Of a stretch of 33,567 nt of DNA, positions 7,507 to 15,779 are shown one piece after another. The notes under the pieces are model-generated. The model did no database searches. It worked only from the letters and a program-made list of their open reading frames with translations, and was not told the DNA's origin. The first letter of the stretch is position 1; every line of letters starts with the position of its first letter. A program made the position numbers and the translations under genes. Source of the stretch: Prevotella sp. UBA5387 (GTDB lineage Bacteria > Bacteroidota > Bacteroidia > Bacteroidales > Bacteroidaceae); the NCBI GenBank assembly GCA_002407775.1, contig DHOP01000025.1:1-33567 (forward strand). Direction: 5' to 3'.

Positions 7507-9816
7507 ATGATGAAACAATTGATTCTCTTTTTGTTCATCTTCGCAACCACACCGTTAGCAGCCCAGAACTTCTCGATTCATGGCAGAGTGAAGAACGCGG
7601 TGACGCAGATCGCTATAGTTAATGCAACAGTGGATCTGATACGCGATTCCACACAGACGGTGGCCAAGACGGTGACCAATGCACAGGGTGACTTTGCGTT
7701 TCATGGATTGCCATCGGCCTCCTATCGGATAACAGTCAGTAGCATAGGCTATGAGCCAACACAAGCGATGGTACAACATCTCATTGCCGACTACGACGCG
7801 GGTACACTGCTGCTTCACGAGGAATCCACCACATTGCAAGAGGTCAAGGTCACTTCCGACATGTTGTGGTCGTATGGCAACCATGACGAGATATATCTTT
7901 CCAAGCGTGAACGCGAAGTGGGCAGCAACGCCCTCGACGCCATCTCTGCATTGCCGCAGTTTCACAAGGGCATTGATGATAAGCTCTACACAGCTTTGGG
8001 AAGCACACTGCTCATCGTCATTGATGATCGCCGAGCCACCGAACAACAACTGATGATGCTCCGCGCTGAGGACGTAGCGAAGTTGGCCTACTATTCCAAC
8101 CCGCCCGTGCGCTATGCGCAAGAAGGAGTTGGGGCTGTGTTGGAGGTGAAGACGCGGAAGAAGAAAGAGCGCAACTATTTTTTCTATCTCAACACTAAGA
8201 ATTCTTTCACCACTGGTTACGGCACCGACCAAGCCAGTTTCTCATACACCGACTCGCTCAATCAATTGTACGCTGCCTATTTCATCGACTACCGTGGTCT
8301 GCGCGACAACCGCATGAACAACAGCTATCGCTACGGCGAGACGGAAAACATCTATGAGGGTTCGCCAGGAAAATATAGCGGACAATACCATATCGGACTA
8401 GTCTCCTATCAACGGAACATCAAGCGTAACGTACTCTACGCCATGTTGGAATATCGTGCTAATCCGGGTTTGCAACACTACAGCCAGTCTTTCTCCACGT
8501 TGTTGAACCGCCAACAGACACAATGGGGCTCAAGCGATCGTGTGCTACGAAGCTATTACGATGGTTTTACGTTCGACCTCTATTTCATGCATCCGTTCAC
8601 AGAGCACCGCTCCTTTTCAGTCAATGTGGTGAACACTTTTTTTACCTCGAAATCGGACAACATTTTCTTGCGAGCCATGCTTGAACCCCAAGCGACGTTT
8701 TATTTATTCGAAAACAACATCAAGAATCGAAGCTACTCCTTCATCGGCGAGACTCTCTACACCGACGAGGCATTGCTTGGTGGCAAATGGAATGTCGGGG
8801 CATACGTTAGCTACAAGAATCTGTTGCAAACGTCCTCACAATTGGAAGATACCAAGCTCCATTATCTGCGTGGCTATTTCTACACCGACTTCAGCAAGAC
8901 ATGGGGCAACTTAAGTAGTACATTTGGCATCGGCTTGGACGACACACAATTCACTTTAATTGATGGGACGACACACAATTATCTACTCTTTAGGCCTTTG
9001 CTCTCACTTAACTACAACTTCACCAAGCGCAGTTCGTTGCGCTACTACGCTGCCATCCAACCAACGATACCCGAGATGGGTGAGTTGACCAACAGTATAG
9101 TGACCATCGAGGATCATTTCTTTGCAATGGGCAATCCAGCCCTCGCCACGTCCCACACATTCCACAACCAGTTTACTTGGCAATATAGAGCGGGCCAATC
9201 AGGGAAAGTCTACCTATCACCATCGGCGTTCTTTGACTATCGTAGCAAACCGCAGGCATCCGTGCTAATGACTGATGGGAGTGACGTGTATAAGACTTAT
9301 TTGAATATCGGCGACATGAAGGTATATGGCGCGGCTCTCAACCTCACTTGGCAGCCTTGGCAATGGCTCAACCTACAACCGCACTATCAGTATTCGTTTT
9401 ATGACTATGCCACGTCCAACGCACGGGTGCGCCATATTGTTCACTCTGCGGGCGGTTCGGTACAGGTGGTCTACAAGGAATTCCAATTTTATTGGTTTGC
9501 CAACCTTCCGCTCACCACTGTAGACGGCGACATCTATGAAAAGATGGGATTTCAGACTGCCGCGAGGGTAACATGGAAGCACGAAAATTTCACCGTGGGC
9601 GCCGAATGGCTGTACAACCCCTATCCTTCAGAAGTTTACGGCAAGCTTAACAACTTCAATTTCGATGAGGAAACGGTGTGGAATAACTTCCGTCATCTCA
9701 TCGACATTCAGTTCACCTATCGCTTCTCGATTGGCAAGGAGTTCTATCATGCACAAAAACGAATTAGCAATAGTGACAACGATACGGGCCTGACCAAGGA
9801 CAACACTGCCAAATAG
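7507..9816 (+). CDS. Outer-membrane beta-barrel / TonB-receptor-like protein
   Basis: This 769-residue protein starts with a signal peptide (MMKQLILFLFIFATTPLAAQ, cleavage after about residue 19). Next comes a carboxypeptidase-regulatory-like beta-sandwich (about 22-105: ...IHGRVKNAV...GDFAFHGLPSASYRITVSSIGYE). A plug-like region (about 110-215, ...LDAISALPQF...LLIVIDDRRAT...) follows, then a long stretch of alternating aromatic beta-strands (about 220-745). This architecture fits the Bacteroidetes outer-membrane beta-barrel family (OMP_b-brl_3 type) rather than SusC, and no SusD-like gene is adjacent. It probably sits in the outer membrane; the ligand is unknown. It appears monocistronic, with its own promoter (7380-7411) and a terminator at 9925-9959. 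ATG 7510 is an equally possible start. Confidence 0.85.
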   Translation: MMKQLILFLFIFATTPLAAQNFSIHGRVKNAVTQIAIVNATVDLIRDSTQTVAKTVTNAQGDFAFHGLPSASYRITVSSIGYEPTQAMVQHLIADYDAGTLLLHEESTTLQEVKVTSDMLWSYGNHDEIYLSKREREVGSNALDAISALPQFHKGIDDKLYTALGSTLLIVIDDRRATEQQLMMLRAEDVAKLAYYSNPPVRYAQEGVGAVLEVKTRKKKERNYFFYLNTKNSFTTGYGTDQASFSYTDSLNQLYAAYFIDYRGLRDNRMNNSYRYGETENIYEGSPGKYSGQYHIGLVSYQRNIKRNVLYAMLEYRANPGLQHYSQSFSTLLNRQQTQWGSSDRVLRSYYDGFTFDLYFMHPFTEHRSFSVNVVNTFFTSKSDNIFLRAMLEPQATFYLFENNIKNRSYSFIGETLYTDEALLGGKWNVGAYVSYKNLLQTSSQLEDTKLHYLRGYFYTDFSKTWGNLSSTFGIGLDDTQFTLIDGTTHNYLLFRPLLSLNYNFTKRSSLRYYAAIQPTIPEMGELTNSIVTIEDHFFAMGNPALATSHTFHNQFTWQYRAGQSGKVYLSPSAFFDYRSKPQASVLMTDGSDVYKTYLNIGDMKVYGAALNLTWQPWQWLNLQPHYQYSFYDYATSNARVRHIVHSAGGSVQVVYKEFQFYWFANLPLTTVDGDIYEKMGFQTAARVTWKHENFTVGAEWLYNPYPSEVYGKLNNFNFDEETVWNNFRHLIDIQFTYRFSIGKEFYHAQKRISNSDNDTGLTKDNTAK

Positions 9817-9924
9817 GAAAGTGGACACTTCGCACATTGGACATTAATGTCATAACCTAATTCCATCATGGTTTTGGCATGACCATAACAATGATTCTGT
9901 TGTTATACACCATGCTATAAGGCA

Positions 9925-9959
9925 GAAGGCAATAAACATAAAGTGTTTATTGCCTTCTT
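9925..9959. terminator. Bidirectional terminator between convergent genes
   Basis: The arms 9925-9938 and 9946-9959 form a perfect 14-bp stem with a 7-base loop (ATAAAGT). It lies between the end of the outer-membrane receptor gene (9816) and the end of the leftward GH2 gene (9966). T-rich sequence follows on the plus side. It probably serves both genes. Confidence 0.8.
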
Positions 9960-9965
9960 AATTGA

Positions 9966-11813
9966 TTATTTTGTCTTATACCAATCTTTCACTATCCAGA
10001 AAGCTTGTTTCTTCTGTCCTTGGTCGGAGATAAGCCCCTTGCGGTTGAAGAAGTCCTGAATGCCGGTGAGTTGACGACGGGGTGAGCGGAAGTCCACTAA
10101 GATCCAAGGTGACGTGCCCGCTAGACCATCGATCTTGTCTAGCATGGCCAGGTTTTCCTTGTAGAGGTTAGCCTGGAACTCCTCCGTCCATCGCTGGTCC
10201 TTTGAACCGTGATAGCCAGCCTTGGCACCACCTCCAAACTCGCTGATGATGACTGGCTTATCGTATGGAATCTCCCAGCGCATCTTCGGGGCATCGCTCA
10301 CGTCTCGATACCAGCCGACATATTCGTTGAAGCTTATCACGTCGACATACTTATTCATGTTGTCGTTCAGGCGATTCACATAGTTTGAGGCTCCGGTCAC
10401 TTCCATAGCCATGGAGATGAGGCGTGTTGTGTCTTGTGTTCGGGCATATCGAGCCAAATTGCTCAGGAACTCGTCACGTTCCTTGCTGTGCGGAGTCTCA
10501 TTGGCGATGCTCCAGATGATGACATTGCCTCGATTCTTGTCACGGCAAATCATATCGTGAAGTTGTCTCTGAGCGTTCTGATAGGTGTCCAGGTTTTCCC
10601 ACGAAATGGTCCAGTAGCAGGGAATCTCGCTCCAAACCATGATGCCCATTTTCTCGGCCTCGCGCACCATAAACTCGTTGTGTGGGTAGTGAGCCAGTCG
10701 CACGTAGTTGCAGCCAAGTTGCTTAGCCCAAGAGAGTAGGGTGTCAGCATCCTGAGCGTTGTTGCACCGTCCTTGTGTGAAGGGCTTCTCCTCATGAATG
10801 CTTATACCCTTGAGGAAGATGGGTTCGCCGTTGAGTAGAATCTGCTTTCCTCGAGTCTCGATGGTGCGGAAGGCAATTTCGTCGGAGATGCTTTCCTGTT
10901 GGTTGGTGGTCTTTGCATTGGAATACAGAATTTCCACCTTGTAAAGCTTCGGGTTTGAGGGCGACCAAAGTTGAAGCTTATTAGCCTTTAAGTCAATCTT
11001 CGCATACCCCTCTGCATTGGTAATGGCAGTCTGTTTGATTTTTAGTTCAGGTATCGAAACAGTGATTTTCTGGCCGGCTTGTGCTTGATTCAGCTTAGCC
11101 CAAAAGTTGAGGGTCTTGGTCTTAGATGCCTTGGTGGGCTTGTTGCCCATTTGAAAGGCAGCAGGCTTTTGAAGTTGTAAGAAATAATCCTCAACGTAAC
11201 TATCGTCCACCTCGGCCAACAACACGTCTCTTGTGATACCGCCGTAGTTCCACCAGTCAAAGATCTGGGTTGGCACATTGTCCTTGTTTCGTTTGTTGTC
11301 AGCCTTGATGATAATTACATTGTTACCATCCTTGAGAGCGTCCGTCACATCGAAGTTGAATGGTGTGAACCCACCCACGTGGTGTCCCATTTCCTTGCCG
11401 TTGACCCACACCCAAGTTTCATAGTTCACAGCACCAAAGTAGAGGATGTTTCGCTTGCCTTCCTCTTTCTGATACTGGAAGTTGCGGTGTAGCCATACTG
11501 GCCCCTCGTATAGAAATAGTTCCTTAACTTGGGTGTTCCAGTCGCCCGGAACCTGAAGAGTCTCAGCCTTGTCGAAGTCATATTCTATTAAGTCGCTTGG
11601 ATGCTTCGGCTTCGCATTGACGAAAAAGCCGTTGCTTAGTGGTGTCATACGATAGCTATAGTAACCGATTTCCTGCGGGTCGATAATATAGTTCCAAGCT
11701 CCGTTGAGCGAGATATGCTTTCGAGCATAAATGTTTTGTAATAAGGGTACTTCGGCGGCCTTTATGGTTGAAAAAGTGCAAAGAACCAAAAGGGTGAAAA
11801 TTAATTTCTTCAT
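9966..11813 (-). CDS. Secreted GH2 glycosidase, probable beta-glucuronidase
   Basis: This 615-residue enzyme has a cleavable signal peptide (MKKLIFTLLVLCTFSTIKAA). The GH2 layout is a sugar-binding jelly roll (about 30-200: ...HISLNGAWNY..., ...VWVNGKEMGHHVGGFTPF), an immunoglobulin-like domain (about 205-315) and a TIM barrel (about 325-613). The general acid/base is E439 in WSIANE and the nucleophile is E525 in VIISEFGG. Near the C-terminus N590-R-K592 precedes GLIS and matches the NxK motif that E. coli GusA and gut beta-glucuronidases use to grip the glucuronate carboxylate. That favours beta-glucuronidase over beta-galactosidase, but specificity is inferred from this one motif. It has no SusC/D or other glycosidase neighbour and would act in the periplasm or at the surface on glucuronides. 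The regulatory region is within 11814-11990. Confidence 0.85.
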   Translation of the reverse strand: MKKLIFTLLVLCTFSTIKAAEVPLLQNIYARKHISLNGAWNYIIDPQEIGYYSYRMTPLSNGFFVNAKPKHPSDLIEYDFDKAETLQVPGDWNTQVKELFLYEGPVWLHRNFQYQKEEGKRNILYFGAVNYETWVWVNGKEMGHHVGGFTPFNFDVTDALKDGNNVIIIKADNKRNKDNVPTQIFDWWNYGGITRDVLLAEVDDSYVEDYFLQLQKPAAFQMGNKPTKASKTKTLNFWAKLNQAQAGQKITVSIPELKIKQTAITNAEGYAKIDLKANKLQLWSPSNPKLYKVEILYSNAKTTNQQESISDEIAFRTIETRGKQILLNGEPIFLKGISIHEEKPFTQGRCNNAQDADTLLSWAKQLGCNYVRLAHYPHNEFMVREAEKMGIMVWSEIPCYWTISWENLDTYQNAQRQLHDMICRDKNRGNVIIWSIANETPHSKERDEFLSNLARYARTQDTTRLISMAMEVTGASNYVNRLNDNMNKYVDVISFNEYVGWYRDVSDAPKMRWEIPYDKPVIISEFGGGAKAGYHGSKDQRWTEEFQANLYKENLAMLDKIDGLAGTSPWILVDFRSPRRQLTGIQDFFNRKGLISDQGQKKQAFWIVKDWYKTK

Positions 11814-12247
11814 AGTCTGTTCATAATTATGTTTTTGTTCACAAAGTGACGTTAGTTTGAGACATAATCGTTGTCAATAGAACTGTTGAGCAGTAGAAAA
11901 AAATGTAACTGGAAAAGTGTTAACAATCACATTCTTAACCATAGACAAAGATAAGTAAATTCTTATTAGGGCAGAATAATTCTCTATGGTATTTGATGCC
12001 AAGGAGTCAAAATTCACAGTATAGAACAAAAAGCGGGGAAATAACAGTCAATCCATCACATCAAAGTCCTAGGCGATGGTCATTAAGATGCTGTCCCATA
12101 ACTCCAGAGCCCTTTGTTCTTTCTATTTTCAGGAAGTGCTCAGGCACATGCTTGATGGCGCGGGAAAAGCATGTCCCCCCGACAAAACAGAGGCTGCCAT
12201 CGGAACATATTCGTTCCGATGGCAGCCTTGTTTATGATTCTTTCTGA
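11814..12247. other. Intergenic region between the GH2 and DUF3127 genes
   Basis: I see no credible gene; a short plus-strand reading frame at 11993-12247 has no family resemblance and runs through the terminator hairpin. The left part should hold the GH2 promoter: the minus strand reads TCACTTTG near 11842-11849, one base off TAnnTTTG, without a clear -33 box. A small 8-bp inverted repeat lies at 12146-12174 and a strong terminator at 12191-12228. Confidence 0.5.
12191..12228 (-). terminator. Strong terminator of the DUF3127 gene
   Basis: The arms 12191-12206 and 12213-12228 form a perfect 16-bp G/C-rich stem with a 6-base loop. On the minus strand the stem is followed by CTGTTTTGTC, a T-rich tail. 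It begins 20 bases after the leftward DUF3127 gene stops. Confidence 0.85.
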
Positions 12248-12655
12248 TTAGAAGGGTAGGTCGTCCGTGCTGTCGTCTCCTCCGAGGAGAGGGTCTGCGC
12301 TATTCATGGAACCCTGACCCATAGGAGCAGCACCAGCTGCAGGAGCGGCTGCAGGAGCCACGTTAGCATTGACATGGTCCACACGGAATGCGCTGATATC
12401 GTTGAAATAACGATCCTGCCATGGACGAGCATTGATGTCGAGCCACACGTGCACGCTATCGCCTTGATGGATGTTGAATTGCTCTAGCTTATCGGCGCCA
12501 AAAACTCTGAACAGGCAAGCGCGAGGATATTGGTCACGTGTCTGAATGACAAATTCCTGAGACTTCCAAGCATTTCCTGTGCGACCGGAAACACCCTCTT
12601 TGGCTGGATACTCCTTGATAATAACACCTTCAACTTCTATTCCTTGTAATGCCAT
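12248..12655 (-). CDS. DUF3127 protein with SSB-like acidic C-terminal tail
   Basis: From ATG at 12655 (MALQGIEVEGVIIKEYPAK) this is a 135-residue protein. An in-frame ATG at 12721 would add 22 lysine-rich residues that overlap the promoter and look noncoding. Residues about 1-95 match the DUF3127 family known from Bacteroidetes, with an OB-fold-like pattern (...WKSQEFVIQTRDQYPRACLFRVFG... and ...RYFNDISAFRVDHV). A low-complexity Ala/Pro/Gly linker follows, ending in an acidic tip DDSTDDLPF. That tip closely resembles the C-terminal peptide by which single-stranded DNA-binding protein recruits replication and repair enzymes. No nucleic-acid binding is proven. The gene is divergent from dnaN and has its own promoter and terminator. 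Confidence 0.85.
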   Translation of the reverse strand: MALQGIEVEGVIIKEYPAKEGVSGRTGNAWKSQEFVIQTRDQYPRACLFRVFGADKLEQFNIHQGDSVHVWLDINARPWQDRYFNDISAFRVDHVNANVAPAAAPAAGAAPMGQGSMNSADPLLGGDDSTDDLPF

Positions 12656-12696
12656 TACTGTTATTTTTTTATATTTTATCAATATTTTATGTTTGG

Positions 12697-12728
12697 CGAA
12701 ATTAATCAAAATCTTCTTCATTCACAAA
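12697..12728 (-). promoter_or_regulatory. Promoter of the DUF3127 gene
   Basis: On the minus strand TTTG (plus 12725-12728) and TAATTTCG (plus 12697-12704) are 20 bases apart. This matches the Bacteroidetes -33/-7 pattern with one mismatch in the -7 box. The start ATG at 12655 lies about 40 bases downstream, which supports that start over 12721. Confidence 0.5.
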
Positions 12729-12773
12729 CATTTATATGATAAAAAACAAAAAATCAGAAATTTTTAAAGGCGA

Positions 12774-12806
12774 TTTATCCCTTTCGTCTTTTTTTTATTA
12801 ACTTTG
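12774..12806 (+). promoter_or_regulatory. Promoter of dnaN
   Basis: A perfect -7 box, TAACTTTG, lies at 12799-12806, and TTTA (one mismatch from TTTG) at 12774-12777, 21 bases upstream. The predicted transcript starts near 12813 and gives a leader of about 33 bases before the dnaN ATG (12846). Confidence 0.55.
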
Positions 12807-12845
12807 TGATTAATAAGTGCACATAAATAAAAAACATAATTTCTC

Positions 12846-13970
12846 ATGAGATTTACACTATCAAGCACTGCACTCAATAGCAGATTGCAGATCCTTTCCA
12901 AGGTGATCAATTCCAAAAACTCTCTCCCAATCTTAGAGAGCTTCCTGTTTCAAATCCGCAGCGGACAGGTTACCATCACGGCATCGGATAGCGAGAACGT
13001 GATGCAGGTTACACTTCCTCTTGACGAGACCGATGGCGACGGCGATTTCGCTGTACCTAGCCATACGATTCTCGATGCAGTGAGGGAGTTGCCAGAGCAA
13101 CCGCTGACGTTTGATGTAAACCTCAATAGCTACGAGGTTGCAGTGGCTTATCAGAACGGTGTGTACCACTTCACCGCACAGAATGCCGAGGAATATCCAC
13201 ACAACGAGCCCATCAACGGTGACGTGCACGTCATCACGATCAACGCTTCTGTGCTCAACGACAATATCACCCGCACGCTTTTTGCTACCGACAACAACGA
13301 TATCCGTCCAGTGATGAACGGTATCCTCTTCGACCTTTCGGCCGATTGCTTGGCATTTGTGGCCAGCGACGGACATAAGTTGGTGCGCTGCCGCAACTAC
13401 GACATCAAGTCTGAGACACCAGCATCGTTTATCCTTCCCAAGAAGCCTGCTACGCTCTTGAAGAACAGTATGGGCAAGGACGGCGGCGATGTAGTCATCA
13501 AATTCAACGACAAGGCTGCCGAAATTCGCTATGCCGACGGTGTGCTCATCTGTCGTTTGATCGAGGGCGTTTATCCCAATTACAACGCTGCCATTCCATC
13601 AGATAACCCCAATGAACTGACCATTGACCGCAAGACACTGCACAGTGCGTTGCGTCGCGTGTTGCCGTTTGCCAGCATGAGCAGTCAGTTGGTACGCTTC
13701 CGCTTGGAGGCTGGCGGTCTTGAGCTGTCGTCACAGGATATCGACTTTGCTACAAGTGCAAAGGAGAGTCTGATCTGTGAATACAATGGACAACCTTTGG
13801 TGATTGGCTTCCGTGGAGACTTCCTCATGGAAATCCTCAGCACAATCGACGTGGACGAGATCAAGATGATGCTCGGCGATCCTAGTCGTGCTGGTGTTAT
13901 CGTACCGTCAGAGCAGCCTGAAGGCGAGGACGTTCTGATGTTGATCATGCCACTTTTGCTTAACGATTAA
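12846..13970 (+). CDS. dnaN: DNA polymerase III beta subunit (sliding clamp)
   Basis: DnaN forms the ring-shaped homodimeric clamp that tethers DNA polymerase III to DNA. The 374-residue length is typical and covers three clamp domains of about 120 residues each. Recognisable features are the N-terminus MRFTLSSTALNSRLQILSKV with SKNSLPILESFLF, FVASDGHKLVR in the second domain, and the C-terminal end ...VLMLIMPLLL. It heads a tight plus-strand cluster, with the exonuclease gene starting 5 bases after its stop. It is not beside dnaA here. Confidence 0.97.
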   Translation: MRFTLSSTALNSRLQILSKVINSKNSLPILESFLFQIRSGQVTITASDSENVMQVTLPLDETDGDGDFAVPSHTILDAVRELPEQPLTFDVNLNSYEVAVAYQNGVYHFTAQNAEEYPHNEPINGDVHVITINASVLNDNITRTLFATDNNDIRPVMNGILFDLSADCLAFVASDGHKLVRCRNYDIKSETPASFILPKKPATLLKNSMGKDGGDVVIKFNDKAAEIRYADGVLICRLIEGVYPNYNAAIPSDNPNELTIDRKTLHSALRRVLPFASMSSQLVRFRLEAGGLELSSQDIDFATSAKESLICEYNGQPLVIGFRGDFLMEILSTIDVDEIKMMLGDPSRAGVIVPSEQPEGEDVLMLIMPLLLND

Positions 13971-13975
13971 TTGCG

Positions 13976-14839
13976 ATGAAGCTTAATCTGAAGAAGCCAC
14001 TCATCGTCTTCGACTTGGAAACTACTGGTTTGGATTTGGTCAATGACCGTATTATCCAGATCTCTTATATCAAAGTGATGCCCAACGGAGACGAGGAGCG
14101 GAAAAATCTATTTGTCAATCCTGAGAAGCCTATCCCCCTATTGGTGCAACAACTCACTGGTATCACCGATGCTGATGTGAAGGATGCACCAACGTTCAAA
14201 CAACTGGCAAGGCAGTTGGAAGACGCCTTCAAAGGCTGTGACTTCGCTGGTTTCAACTCCAATAGGTTTGATATTCCCTTGCTTGCCGAGGAATTTCTCA
14301 GGGCTGGGATAGACTTTGACTTTGCAAAGTGTCGTCTAATTGACGCACAAACAATATATCACAAGATGGAACCTCGCAACCTTGCTGCTGCCTACCGATT
14401 CTACACTGGGCATAAGATGGACGAGGACTTCACCGCCCACCGTGCCGATGAGGATACCGAAGCCACCTATCGTGTGTTGCAAGGACAGCTCGATATGTAC
14501 AATCCCGAGACTGCCGAAGAGGAAGAAAGGGCATTGCCCAACAACATGGACGCGCTTGCCGAGTTCTCGAGGATGAACAATAACGTGGACTTTGCCGGTC
14601 GAATCATCTGGGAAGAGGTGAAAGATGGCAAGGGAAAGACACTGCTTGACGCCGATGGAAAGCCACAGTTGCAAGAGGTCTTCAATTTTGGCAAGTACAA
14701 AGGACATAGTGTGACCGATGTGGTACACCGTGACCCAGGCTTCATCAGTTGGGTCTTGCAGGCCAATTTCACTTACAACACCAAGCAGGTTCTGACTCGC
14801 ATACAACTACGCGAGGCTAATTTGAACTTCAAACATTGA
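13976..14839 (+). CDS. DEDDh 3'-5' exonuclease (DNA polymerase III epsilon-like)
   Basis: This 287-residue protein has an N-terminal RNase T / epsilon-type exonuclease domain (about 8-175). Exo I is D13-x-E15 in VFDLETTG, Exo II lies in FNSNRFDIPLL, and Exo III is HRADEDTEAT with the catalytic His and Asp. The C-terminal segment FNFGKYKGHSVTDVV...FISWVLQ resembles the small ExoX-like C-terminal domain. It probably removes 3'-terminal nucleotides during replication proofreading or repair. It lies directly behind dnaN, suggesting co-transcription, and its end meets the DUF4835 gene. Whether it is the replicative epsilon subunit or an accessory exonuclease cannot be told from sequence alone. Confidence 0.9.
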   Translation: MKLNLKKPLIVFDLETTGLDLVNDRIIQISYIKVMPNGDEERKNLFVNPEKPIPLLVQQLTGITDADVKDAPTFKQLARQLEDAFKGCDFAGFNSNRFDIPLLAEEFLRAGIDFDFAKCRLIDAQTIYHKMEPRNLAAAYRFYTGHKMDEDFTAHRADEDTEATYRVLQGQLDMYNPETAEEEERALPNNMDALAEFSRMNNNVDFAGRIIWEEVKDGKGKTLLDADGKPQLQEVFNFGKYKGHSVTDVVHRDPGFISWVLQANFTYNTKQVLTRIQLREANLNFKH

Positions 14840-14859
14840 TTCTCTCCTGCGGTAGGACC

Positions 14860-15774
14860 ATGCCTATGCTGCTGCGTACACTGATCATTGCCACCCTGAG
14901 CCTTGCCACGTCATTGGCAGTATCGGCACAGGAGCTCGATGCCAAGATTACGATTAATCACAATCAAATCCAAGGCACCGACGTGTCAGTGTTCGATAAT
15001 CTGCAGCAGACCTTGGAGCAATTCGTAAACGACAAGCAGTGGACGAACCTCCAGTTCCAAAAGAACGAGCGCATCTCTTGCAGCTTCAATATCACCGTAA
15101 CCAAGTATGACCAACCTACGGGATTGTTTACCTGCAGAGCCATCATACAGGCCAACCGACCGGTTTATAATGCCTCTTATTCCACGACGCTGTTTCAAAT
15201 CACGGACAACGACTTCAACTTCAAGTTCGTTCAGTTCGACCAATTGGAGTGGAATGAGCAGACCGTGGACAACCAACTCACCGCACTTTTCGCCTATTAT
15301 GCCTATCTCATCATAGGCATGAACCTCGATAGCTTTGCCCCTATGGGCGGGGAGGATGTGCTACAACGCTGCATGAACCTCGCCAACAATGCGCAGAATT
15401 TGGATTTCACGGGTTGGAAGTCGTTTGATTCCGACCGTAACCGCTTTGCCATCATCAACGATTATAGTGACCAGCCTATGCGTCCCTTCCGTCAGTTGCA
15501 ATATGATTATTATCGCAAAGGACTGGACGAGATGGCCAACAACGTCGATCGCGGCCGAACAGAGGTCACTAATGCACTGGAGAATGACTTGAAAAAGAGC
15601 CACCAGGACAAGCCAAACAGCATGCTGCCTCAAATCTGGACCGACTATAAACGCGATGAGTTGGCTAATATTTATAAAGGCAAGGGCACGCAGAAGGAGA
15701 AGGAATCGGTGTATGAAATCTTGTTTTCCATCAACGCTTCCCAGAACAATGCTTGGGAAAAAATCAAGCAATAG
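14860..15774 (+). CDS. DUF4835 family secreted protein
   Basis: This 304-residue protein (from ATG 14860; ATG 14866 is also possible and sits 8 bases after an AGGA) has a signal peptide ending around AVSAQ. The mature part matches DUF4835, a Bacteroidetes-wide family: N-terminal ...ITINHNQIQGTDVSVFDNLQQTLEQFVN..., central ...TTLFQITDNDFNF...QLTALFAYYAYLIIGM... and C-terminal ...SNMLPQIWTDYKRDELANIY-like segments. It is usually encoded next to recN. Function is not established; I recall database names linking it to type IX secretion but cannot confirm that here. A TTG at 14836 could extend the frame but would place extra residues before the signal peptide. recN begins 5 bases after its stop. 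Confidence 0.88.
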   Translation: MPMLLRTLIIATLSLATSLAVSAQELDAKITINHNQIQGTDVSVFDNLQQTLEQFVNDKQWTNLQFQKNERISCSFNITVTKYDQPTGLFTCRAIIQANRPVYNASYSTTLFQITDNDFNFKFVQFDQLEWNEQTVDNQLTALFAYYAYLIIGMNLDSFAPMGGEDVLQRCMNLANNAQNLDFTGWKSFDSDRNRFAIINDYSDQPMRPFRQLQYDYYRKGLDEMANNVDRGRTEVTNALENDLKKSHQDKPNSMLPQIWTDYKRDELANIYKGKGTQKEKESVYEILFSINASQNNAWEKIKQ

Positions 15775-15779
15775 ATTCC

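Noticed and set aside
7555..8232. 225-codon minus-strand frame opposite the receptor gene
   Set aside because: Antisense to the receptor's regulatory-like and plug regions; no family features.
11993..12247. 84-codon plus-strand frame upstream of the DUF3127 terminator
   Set aside because: It runs through the terminator hairpin and has no resemblance to known proteins; likely chance.
12656..12721. 22-codon N-terminal extension of the DUF3127 protein
   Set aside because: Lys/Ile-rich, A/T-rich and overlapping the predicted promoter; the family begins at MALQGIEVEG.
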